In this document: positions 1 to 6,105 of the stretch, piece after piece
Position numbering within the stretch: position 1 is the stretch's first letter
Layout: every line of letters begins with the position of its first letter
Origin: Akkermansiaceae bacterium
GTDB lineage: Bacteria; Verrucomicrobiota; Verrucomicrobiia; Verrucomicrobiales; Akkermansiaceae
DNA length: 7,067 nucleotides
Assembly: GCA_023301645.1 (NCBI GenBank)
Contig: JALZUH010000162.1
Location: 1 to 7,067, forward strand
Direction of reading: 5' to 3'
Made by a program: the position numbers and the translations under genes
Notes under the pieces: model-generated
Databases searched by the model: none
The model's input: only the letters and a program-made list of their open reading frames with translations
What the model was told of the DNA's origin: nothing

Positions 1-251
1 ACACTCTTCACCGTGCCGTCTTTACCACCTGTATCCATCGCCTGAATAACGACGAGAACGCGGTGCTTATTCTCCGCATAGAGACGATTCTGCAGCTCCT
101 TCAGCTCAAGGGTCAGCTCCTCAAGATAAGGCTCATGCTCATCCTTCCCACCTTCTAGAAAAAGCGACTTATCATTCGTCGAATAATCCTTAAGATTAAA
201 AGACTTCGCATCCTTCACTCGATATTTCTCAATAGATCCCTGCACTGGCAT
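1..251 (-). CDS. ppk2: Polyphosphate kinase 2 (PPK2) family protein, N-terminal part, cut by window edge
   Basis: This is the first 83 residues of a PPK2-family enzyme; the rest lies beyond base 1. PPK2 enzymes move phosphate between inorganic polyphosphate and nucleotides in the cytoplasm, a role known from the family. The sequence shows a charged lead-in (about residues 1-40), then a helical stretch with LTLELKELQNRLYAENKHRV (46-65). A beta strand VLVVIQ follows, leading into the Walker A-type loop AMDTGGKDGTVKS (71-83), with lysine 77 as the expected phosphate-binding residue. That order is typical of PPK2. The ATG at 251-249 is preferred because the frame stays open only a short way upstream and a weak GGAG lies two bases before it. 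It follows the helicase stop by 71 bases on the same strand, with no clear terminator between. The nucleotide specificity class cannot be told without the missing C-terminal part. Confidence 0.88.
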   Translation of the reverse strand, partial: MPVQGSIEKYRVKDAKSFNLKDYSTNDKSLFLEGGKDEHEPYLEELTLELKELQNRLYAENKHRVLVVIQAMDTGGKDGTVKS

Positions 252-322
252 TACTCCACTATCGCAAAGCAACCAGCCCCGTGGCAAGATGATAAATGCC
301 TAAAATCCACCGTCACGACTAA

Positions 323-2305
323 CTACTCCCCTCGCAGCCCTGCGAAGAAACTCGTAAGCTCCTCCTCAGTCGCCTCCTCACCCATGATGTCATCATAGTC
401 GAGCATCTCCACATACTTATCATCGAGCTCCTGCACGAAGGTGCTCAGCTCGCCCGCATGCTTCTGGCCATACTTCATCCGAGTAGCACACCACGTCATG
501 CTGCAGCGATCCTGCGCACGGGTAAGTCCCACATAGAGCAGACGGCGCTCCTCATCGCGAGTCCCCTCCTCAATACTACGCTTATGAGGAAGAATCCCCT
601 CCTCCAAGCCCACTAGATACACAATAGGATACTCCATCCCCTTAGACGCATGCAGCGTGATCAAGGTAACACCACGCTGCTTCTCGATATCATTATCCTG
701 CTCACGATCACGCGCCAAGGCAGAGAGATCGAGGAACTTCTGAAGACTATTACCCTTCTTAGAAGCTGCATTGAGATCACCGATCACATCATCGATATTA
801 CTGCGACGCATATCCTGCTCGCCCTCATTTTTACAACTCCGCTTCACCCACTCGATGAAATCAATCTCCTCGAGCATCTCCAGCATCACCGTGCCCATAG
901 GCTCCAGACCTGAATTCATCCGCTCACGATACTTCATCAGCACCTCAGTAAAGGCCGTGATCGAATTACTCGCACGAGAAGACAGCGCCTCATTAGGCAC
1001 ACCCATCGCCTCCCAGACACTACCCCCGCGCTCACGTGAAGTATCCGTAAGGAGAATAGCCGCAGCCTGCCCGATACCACGCGGTGGAGCATTCATAATG
1101 CGCAGCAATGGCACATCCGCATCAGGATTAGCCAGCACCTGCAAGTAAGCCAGCACATCGCGCACCTCACGCTTATCATAGAAACTCTGCGCCCCGATCA
1201 TTCGGTAAGGGATCTCCTGCTCACGAAGTGCCATCTCTAAGTGACGGCACTGCGAATTCGTGCGAAAGAGAATAGAAATATCCTCCAAAGGAATCTTCTC
1301 CACACGGTGAAGATCAATAATCTCATTAGCAATAAACTCCGCCTCCTCCTCATCCCCCGGCATCGCAATAATGCGCACAGGAGCACCTGTCGGCTTCACC
1401 GCGCGTAGCTGCTTCTCACGGCGGCCTACATTATGCACGATCAGCGAGTTCGCCGTATAAATAATCGACTCCGAACTACGGTAATTATCCTCCAAGCGAA
1501 TCACCTGAGGATTAGGGAAAAATTTCTCAAACTGCAGGATATTTGCCACCTCAGCACCACGCCAGCCATAGATACTCTGGTCATCATCACCCACCACGCA
1601 GACATGATAAGGCTCACCCACCAGCTGCTGGAGCAGCCTCATCTGCAGCCCATTAGTATCCTGAAATTCATCCACCGTGATACGCGTCCAGCGCTTCCGA
1701 CAAATATCGCGCACATCGGCGAACTCACGGAGTAACTTCTCTGCCAAAAGCAGTAAATCATCGAAATCCACCGCATTCTGCGCCCGCAACTCATTTTGGT
1801 AAGCACGAGCAATATCGGCAATAAACGGATCATCGATCGAATCCGCATCCCCGCCAGCATTCTTCGCCTTAGAAATCATCGAGATCACTGTATTGGCATC
1901 CAGCTTCTCCTGAGCCCCGCCCTTACGAATAATAATCTGCTTCACCAAGCCCACCTGATCATTACCCGTATAAATCGTAAAATTATGCTTATAGCCCAAG
2001 CGATCGATACCCGTGCGCAAGATCCTCACACACAGCGAGTGGAAGGTGCAGACCGTCAATGCCTTCGCCGCCTTTTTATTCACCATATCAGACACCCGCT
2101 CATACATCTCCCCAGCCGCCTTATTGGTAAAGGTCACCGCCAAGATATTATGAGGGTCGATGCCCTTATCCACCATGTGGGAAATCCTACAAGTCACCGT
2201 CCGAGTCTTCCCCGTGCCAGCACCAGCAAGAATCAAAACGGGACCATCAAGCGCATTGACAGCATCTGCCTGCGCGGGATTAAGACTAGAGAACTCAAAT
2301 GCCAT
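323..2305 (-). CDS. UvrD/Rep/PcrA-family ATP-dependent DNA helicase (SF1A), Rep-like
   Basis: A complete 660-residue superfamily 1A helicase, expected to move 3'-5' on single-stranded DNA and act in replication restart or excision repair. All motifs are present in order: Q motif LNPAQADAV (8-16), Walker A AGAGTGKT (27-34), Ia VTFTNKAAGEM (57-67), Ib TFHS (87-90), Walker B VDEFQDTN (211-218), III VVGDDDQSIYGWRGA (237-251), IV LEDNYRSS (271-278), V TLITLHASKGMEYP (547-560) and VI DEERRLLYVGLTRAQ (584-598). No catalytic residue looks missing. The length is close to E. coli Rep (about 670), and the 2B-region wording and the LEEGILPHKRS segment are also Rep-like. There is no UvrD/PcrA-type C-terminal Tudor extension. 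Instead the protein ends in an acidic tail (626-660). The ATG at 2305 places the Q motif at the usual distance; no Shine-Dalgarno precedes it. It lies 73 bases after the lipoprotein gene and 71 before PPK2. Rep versus PcrA orthology is unresolved, so no symbol is given. Confidence 0.96.
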   Translation of the reverse strand: MAFEFSSLNPAQADAVNALDGPVLILAGAGTGKTRTVTCRISHMVDKGIDPHNILAVTFTNKAAGEMYERVSDMVNKKAAKALTVCTFHSLCVRILRTGIDRLGYKHNFTIYTGNDQVGLVKQIIIRKGGAQEKLDANTVISMISKAKNAGGDADSIDDPFIADIARAYQNELRAQNAVDFDDLLLLAEKLLREFADVRDICRKRWTRITVDEFQDTNGLQMRLLQQLVGEPYHVCVVGDDDQSIYGWRGAEVANILQFEKFFPNPQVIRLEDNYRSSESIIYTANSLIVHNVGRREKQLRAVKPTGAPVRIIAMPGDEEEAEFIANEIIDLHRVEKIPLEDISILFRTNSQCRHLEMALREQEIPYRMIGAQSFYDKREVRDVLAYLQVLANPDADVPLLRIMNAPPRGIGQAAAILLTDTSRERGGSVWEAMGVPNEALSSRASNSITAFTEVLMKYRERMNSGLEPMGTVMLEMLEEIDFIEWVKRSCKNEGEQDMRRSNIDDVIGDLNAASKKGNSLQKFLDLSALARDREQDNDIEKQRGVTLITLHASKGMEYPIVYLVGLEEGILPHKRSIEEGTRDEERRLLYVGLTRAQDRCSMTWCATRMKYGQKHAGELSTFVQELDDKYVEMLDYDDIMGEEATEEELTSFFAGLRGE

Positions 2306-2309
2306 GGAC

Positions 2310-2340
2310 GTTATAAAAAACGGAATCCCCTATCTGTAAA
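2310..2340 (-). promoter_or_regulatory. Candidate sigma70-type promoter directly in front of the helicase start
   Basis: On the minus strand a -35-like TTTACA (2340-2335, five of six consensus bases) is followed after 19 bases by a -10-like TATAAC (2315-2310, five of six). The spacer is two bases longer than ideal. Only four bases separate the -10 box from the ATG at 2305, so transcription would begin at or next to the start codon and give a leaderless or nearly leaderless mRNA. The alternative is that the helicase is read from an upstream promoter together with the lipoprotein gene and this match is due to chance in an AT-rich gap. Confidence 0.3.
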
Positions 2341-2378
2341 CTTAATAAATCCCCAGATCAGCAAATCACCCAGCCCCA

Positions 2379-3149
2379 CTAGCTTTCTCGCCCCGCGCTT
2401 CGCCCCTTGCGCCAAGCAACCACCCCACCAGCCAGCACAACGACCAAAACAACAACAACAACCAAGCCCCCAATAGCATAAACCCACCACGGCAGAGCCA
2501 TAGCCATCTGCACCGCCATACTCATCGGCACCTCCCTAGAATCAGCCAGCCGATACTCCCACTGCAGCGTCTTACCACCATTACTCACAGCATGCGCATT
2601 ACTACTCCTCGCCGCAGAAGGCAGATGCAATCTATAGCGAAACATCGAATCCCCCATTTGCGAAAGAGCACCCTCCCCGAAGTAACGCCCCAGCACAGCG
2701 GACAAATCCACATCCCGCTGTAAATTCAGCACTAGCCCCCGCTGCCCCAGCTTCATCTCCCCTATAATCGCCGCCAGCAAATCCCCAGACTTATCGCCCT
2801 CCTCACCAAGTCCACCATCATTATCCTCACCTCCACCCAGAGCCCCCAGCCCCCTCACATCACTAGAGCTAATCTCCATACTAATCACCCGAAACCCCTC
2901 CTCCATCACCACCTCACTACTCACCAGCTCCAAGTCCTCACTCGCCGCCACAGCAGCCCGAATACTCTCCTGCAGACTCACCCCATCCTCAGCCGAGATC
3001 AGAACCCCCGGCACTCGATACTCAGCCACCACACGCCCCGAGCCATCAGCATAGAGAAACACCTCTTCATCCCCCTCGATACAGCTCACCAGAGACAGTG
3101 CACAAGCCACCATAACCACAGCAAAAAACCTAGAAAACCAACCTGTCAT
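2379..3149 (-). CDS. Membrane lipoprotein of unknown function with C-terminal transmembrane helix
   Basis: I do not recognise a named family. With the ATG at 3149 the product has 256 residues. It opens with a type II signal peptide: a short basic start (MTGWFSRFF), a hydrophobic core (AVVMVACALS) and lipobox LVSC with cysteine 23 as the predicted lipidated residue. A periplasmic domain follows, including an acidic glycine-rich linker (about 105-123) and a GGKTLQWEYRLAD segment (191-203). A strongly hydrophobic helix rich in valine (about 222-246) and a basic tail RKGRSAGRES end the protein, placing the C-terminus in the cytoplasm. A lipoprotein signal, extracytoplasmic domain and terminal helix together recall LppM-type proteins, but that is resemblance of architecture only. 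The frame stays open to an ATG at 3296. The extra 49 residues would bury the signal peptide and look non-coding (rich in Gly, Trp and Cys), so the shorter start is chosen. It is divergent from the channel gene and upstream of the helicase. Confidence 0.8.
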   Translation of the reverse strand: MTGWFSRFFAVVMVACALSLVSCIEGDEEVFLYADGSGRVVAEYRVPGVLISAEDGVSLQESIRAAVAASEDLELVSSEVVMEEGFRVISMEISSSDVRGLGALGGGEDNDGGLGEEGDKSGDLLAAIIGEMKLGQRGLVLNLQRDVDLSAVLGRYFGEGALSQMGDSMFRYRLHLPSAARSSNAHAVSNGGKTLQWEYRLADSREVPMSMAVQMAMALPWWVYAIGGLVVVVVLVVVLAGGVVAWRKGRSAGRES

Positions 3150-3340
3150 AACTGACACACACCCTAATAGAGAGCCCCCCATTGTAACGCCTAAACTATC
3201 ACCATCGAAACCACCCCCATGAAAACACCATGGCCAAGCAAGCCCTCCCCCCACACCAAGCGACCCCAAAGGACACTCCATAAGTATCCCACTCACTCAT
3301 TCTGCTTGCTCATTATCAAACAATATGGCACCCCAAAAGC
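3150..3340. other. Divergent intergenic region between the lipoprotein and channel genes
   Basis: These 191 bases separate two start codons that point away from each other, so promoters for both directions should lie here. On the minus strand TACAAT (3186-3181) matches five of six -10 bases and would put a transcript start about 25 bases before the lipoprotein ATG at 3149, but no good -35 lies at the right distance. On the plus strand only weak -10-like words (CATTAT at 3311-3316) are visible. The region is C- and A-rich on the plus strand, with no RNA gene or strong hairpin seen. Promoter placement within it is tentative. Confidence 0.5.
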
Positions 3341-4615
3341 GTGAATAACTGGCATAATACACTCTCTGAACTCTTTTTCAAAAAAGACATCAAATCCATC
3401 GACTGGTATCTCAGCCTCATCATCGACAGCGTCTTCTTTATCGGCATCATCATCATTGCCTACCTCGCCTACAAGATCGCCAAAAAAGCCATCACCAGTA
3501 TTGCCACCCGCATCTCTAATCAGTCAGACAACAACTGGGACGACGAATTCCTCAAAGGCAAACTCATCAAATGGATCACCCTCATCATCCCCATCGTCAT
3601 CCTGCTTAAGTCCGTCCCCAGCACAGTGACCACCCTCTACAATGGTGAGCCCCTCTTTGCGAACACCCTCAATATCTGCCTCAAAGGCGCACTCATCGTC
3701 CTCGTCTTCCTCGCCCTGAACTCGCTACTTAATGTCCTAGAGCGCATCTACAGCCGCTTCGAAGTCTCCCGCGAGCTCCCCGTAAAGAGCTTCTTCCAAG
3801 TCATCAAGATCATCCTCCTCATCGCCGCCATCATCATGATGGTCTCAGTCTTTGTCGGTAAGTCACCCGCCCTCATCTTCTCCGGCCTAGGAGCCATGAC
3901 CGCCATCATGATGTTAGTCTTCAAGGACTCACTCCTCGGACTCGTCGCAGGTATTCAGCTATCAGCCAACCGCATGGTCGCCCGTGGAGACTGGATCGAA
4001 ATGCCCAAGTTCGGAGCCGACGGCGAAGTCCTCGAAGTAGCCCTCACCACCGTGAAGGTCATGAACTGGGACAAGACCATCACCACCATCCCCACCTACG
4101 CCCTCATCTCAGACAGCTTCAAGAACTGGCGCGGCATGAGTGCCAGTGGCGTGCGCCGCATCAAGCGCTCGGTCAATATCGACATGTCCACCGTCGGCTT
4201 CCTCACCGACGAAATGCTCCAAGAAATGAAGCAAATCAGCCTACTCACTGACTACCTCACTGAGAAAGAAAACGAAATTCAAGAGTGGAACAGCAACAAC
4301 ACCCAGCAAACTCCACAGAGTATCGTCAACGCCAGAGCCCTCACCAATCTAGGAACCTTCCGCGCCTACCTGAAAGCCTACCTCACCAATCACGCACAAA
4401 TCGCCTCAGGCGAAACCCTCCTCGTCCGTCAGCTACAGCCCACCGAGCACGGCATCCCCATCGAGATCTACGTATTCACCACTGATAATCGCTGGGCCTA
4501 CTACGAAGACATCCAGAGTGACATCTTCGACCACCTCCTCTCCATACTCCCCGAGTTCCAGCTACGCGCCTTCCAGCGCCCAAGTGACCACACCTTCATC
4601 CCCAACAAGCACTAA
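3341..4615 (+). CDS. ybdG: YbdG/MscM-type mechanosensitive ion channel (MscS superfamily)
   Basis: A 424-residue inner-membrane channel that should open under membrane tension and release solutes during hypo-osmotic shock. E. coli YbdG is 415 residues and matches along the whole length. Four hydrophobic helices lie near residues 23-45, 76-95, 111-131 and 151-172. The MscS-type pore helix region follows (about 175-208), with SPALIFSGLGAMTAIMMLVF and then KDSLLGLVAGIQLSAN. Next comes the beta domain with GDWIEMPKFGADGEV (216-230), TTVKVMNWDKTITTIPT (236-252) and DSFKNWRGMSASGVRRIKRS (258-277). The C-terminal cytoplasmic part carries the YbdG-specific NLGTFRAYL (336-344), LVRQLQP (361-367) and DIFDHLLSILPEF (394-406). 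The start is a GTG at 3341; no in-frame ATG lies near it and no Shine-Dalgarno is visible. A seven-codon ATG-to-TAA frame (3325-3348) overlaps this start in another frame. It is the first gene of the rightward group, 62 bases before cysS. Confidence 0.95.
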   Translation: MNNWHNTLSELFFKKDIKSIDWYLSLIIDSVFFIGIIIIAYLAYKIAKKAITSIATRISNQSDNNWDDEFLKGKLIKWITLIIPIVILLKSVPSTVTTLYNGEPLFANTLNICLKGALIVLVFLALNSLLNVLERIYSRFEVSRELPVKSFFQVIKIILLIAAIIMMVSVFVGKSPALIFSGLGAMTAIMMLVFKDSLLGLVAGIQLSANRMVARGDWIEMPKFGADGEVLEVALTTVKVMNWDKTITTIPTYALISDSFKNWRGMSASGVRRIKRSVNIDMSTVGFLTDEMLQEMKQISLLTDYLTEKENEIQEWNSNNTQQTPQSIVNARALTNLGTFRAYLKAYLTNHAQIASGETLLVRQLQPTEHGIPIEIYVFTTDNRWAYYEDIQSDIFDHLLSILPEFQLRAFQRPSDHTFIPNKH

Positions 4616-4624
4616 GCTCTAAGT

Positions 4625-4643
4625 AACTAGCCCAAAACTAGCC
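4625..4643 (+). repeat. Short tandem repeat AACTAGCC x2 in the spacer before cysS
   Basis: AACTAGCC occurs at 4625-4632 and again at 4636-4643, a period of 11 bases, which is close to one helical turn. It sits in the 62-base gap between the channel gene and cysS, 35 to 53 bases before the cysS start. Such phasing is compatible with a protein-binding site, but two 8-base copies can also arise by chance duplication. The repeat itself is certain; a function is only a possibility. Confidence 0.35.
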
Positions 4644-4677
4644 ACCACCAGAGAAAACCTCAGCGCCCACACCACTC

Positions 4678-6063
4678 ATGCAGCTCTACGACACCCTTAC
4701 CCGCACGAATCGCCAGCTCACCCCCATCGACGGTGAAACCTACAGATTCTACTGCTGTGGCCCTACCGTCTACGGCCCAGCCCACATCGGAAACTTCCGC
4801 ACCTTCGTCATGCATGACGTCTTCCGCCGCGTCCTCGAGACCAGCGGCACCGACACCCTCCACGTGCGCAATATCACCGACGTCGACGACAAGACCATCC
4901 GCGACTCCCAAGCCGCAGGCCAGTCACTCGCCGACTTCACCGCAGGCTGGACTGAGAAATTCCACCACGACTGCGCTGCCCTCGGCTGCCTAGAGCCACA
5001 CATCGAGCCAAGTGCACTCGCTCACATCCCGCAGCAAGTCGCCATGATCGAAGACCTCATCGCCAAAGGCAATGCCTACGCCTCGGATGACGGCTCCGTC
5101 TACTTCAGCGTCGGATCATTCCCAGAATACGGCAAGCTCTCCCACCTCGACACCCGCGAACTCGACCTCGGCAAGACCCAGAACACCCGCGCTGACGCCG
5201 ACGAATACGAAAAAGACTCCATCGCAGACTTCGTCCTCTGGAAAGCCCGCAAAGACGAAGACGGAGAAAACTACTGGTCATCCCCATGGGGAGAAGGCCG
5301 CCCCGGCTGGCACCTCGAATGCTCCGCCATGATCAAGGAATACCTCGGCTCCGACTTCGACCTCCACGCAGGAGGCATCGACCTCGTATTTCCCCACCAC
5401 GATAATGAAATCGCCCAGAGCCAATGCTCATGCGGTGGTGACTTCGCAGCACATTGGTTCCACACCACCCACCTCATGGTCGACGGCGGTAAAATGTCCA
5501 AATCCCTTGGAAACCTCTACACCATCGCTGACCTAGAGGCCAAAGGACACACCGCCATGGAAGTGCGCTACGTCCTCATCTCAGCCCACTACAGAAAGCA
5601 GCTTAACTTCACCCTCGACTCGCTCCACGCAGCAGGAGAAGCACTCCAAAAAATCGCCAAAGCAGTCACAGTCATGATCGAAGCCGCCGGCAACAGCAGC
5701 CCCGAACAAGGAGGTAGCCACCTCTTCCAGCCAGCATGGGACGCCCTCAACAAAGACCTCAACACCCCCGCCGCCCTCGGACACCTCTTCACAGGTATCA
5801 AAGAAGCGCAAAAACTCACCGGCACAGAAGCTGCCAATAACCTCCAAGCCCTACACCAGATACTCTACTCGCTAGGACTCACCCTCCCCGCGCCAGAAGA
5901 AGCCTCAGAAATCCCACCCGAGATCGAAGAACTCGCCAAGCAACGCTGGCAAGCCAAGCAGGACAAAGACTGGGCAGCATCTGACAACTACCGTGACCAG
6001 CTCGCTACCCAAGGCTGGACCATTAAAGACACCGCCGAAGGCTACGAGATCACCCCCCTCTAG
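4678..6063 (+). CDS. cysS: Cysteinyl-tRNA synthetase (CysRS)
   Basis: A complete 461-residue class I aminoacyl-tRNA synthetase, the same length as the E. coli enzyme. It charges tRNA-Cys with cysteine in the cytoplasm in an ATP-dependent two-step reaction. The Rossmann-fold signature appears as CCGPTVYGPAHIGN, with the HIGH-type motif HIGN at 36-39 (Asn in the fourth position also occurs in other bacterial CysRS). The KMSKS motif is exact at 272-276. Zinc ligands that read out the cysteine side chain are present: C27, C215 (in GWHLECSAM), H240 and E244 (in FPHHDNEIAQS), with the same spacing as E. coli C28/C209/H234/E238. The anticodon-binding helical C-terminal region ends with KDWAASDNYRDQLATQGWTI (430-449), a conserved family feature. 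The ATG at 4678 gives the standard N-terminus MQLYDTLTR; no Shine-Dalgarno precedes it. The gap to hemB is 42 bases, so the two may share a transcript. No T-box or other leader structure was seen. Confidence 0.98.
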   Translation: MQLYDTLTRTNRQLTPIDGETYRFYCCGPTVYGPAHIGNFRTFVMHDVFRRVLETSGTDTLHVRNITDVDDKTIRDSQAAGQSLADFTAGWTEKFHHDCAALGCLEPHIEPSALAHIPQQVAMIEDLIAKGNAYASDDGSVYFSVGSFPEYGKLSHLDTRELDLGKTQNTRADADEYEKDSIADFVLWKARKDEDGENYWSSPWGEGRPGWHLECSAMIKEYLGSDFDLHAGGIDLVFPHHDNEIAQSQCSCGGDFAAHWFHTTHLMVDGGKMSKSLGNLYTIADLEAKGHTAMEVRYVLISAHYRKQLNFTLDSLHAAGEALQKIAKAVTVMIEAAGNSSPEQGGSHLFQPAWDALNKDLNTPAALGHLFTGIKEAQKLTGTEAANNLQALHQILYSLGLTLPAPEEASEIPPEIEELAKQRWQAKQDKDWAASDNYRDQLATQGWTIKDTAEGYEITPL

Positions 6064-6105
6064 CCACACACCCCACCTTTCACAACACGCCCACCAGCAC
6101 ACACC

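Noticed and set aside
252..322. Possible terminator between the helicase and PPK2 genes
   Set aside because: Only a four-base GGCA/TGCC pairing was seen and no T-run follows, so a terminator cannot be supported.
771..1148. Plus-strand open frame of 125 codons opposite the helicase
   Set aside because: Shadow of the helicase gene; composition is Ser/Arg/Ile-rich with no domain signal or start context.
1796..2476. Long open frame (226 codons) on the plus strand opposite the helicase gene
   Set aside because: It lies antisense to a helicase with all motifs intact, has no recognisable motif, and is explained by the scarcity of stop codons in the antisense frame of a biased gene. It also runs past the end of the helicase gene into the lipoprotein gene.
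3237..3310. Seven-base inverted repeat AGCAAGC (3237-3243) and GCTTGCT (3304-3310) in the divergent spacer
   Set aside because: With arms 60 bases apart in a 191-base region, about one such 7-base match is expected by chance, so it supports neither a hairpin nor an operator.
4733..5332. Open frames in the second plus-strand frame of cysS, very rich in Thr, Ser, Pro and Ala
   Set aside because: They reflect the C-rich codon use of cysS read out of frame; the in-frame protein is a complete CysRS.
5581..6102. Minus-strand open frames overlapping the 3' part of cysS
   Set aside because: Antisense shadows without motifs; the plus-strand gene continues through with conserved C-terminal CysRS sequence.
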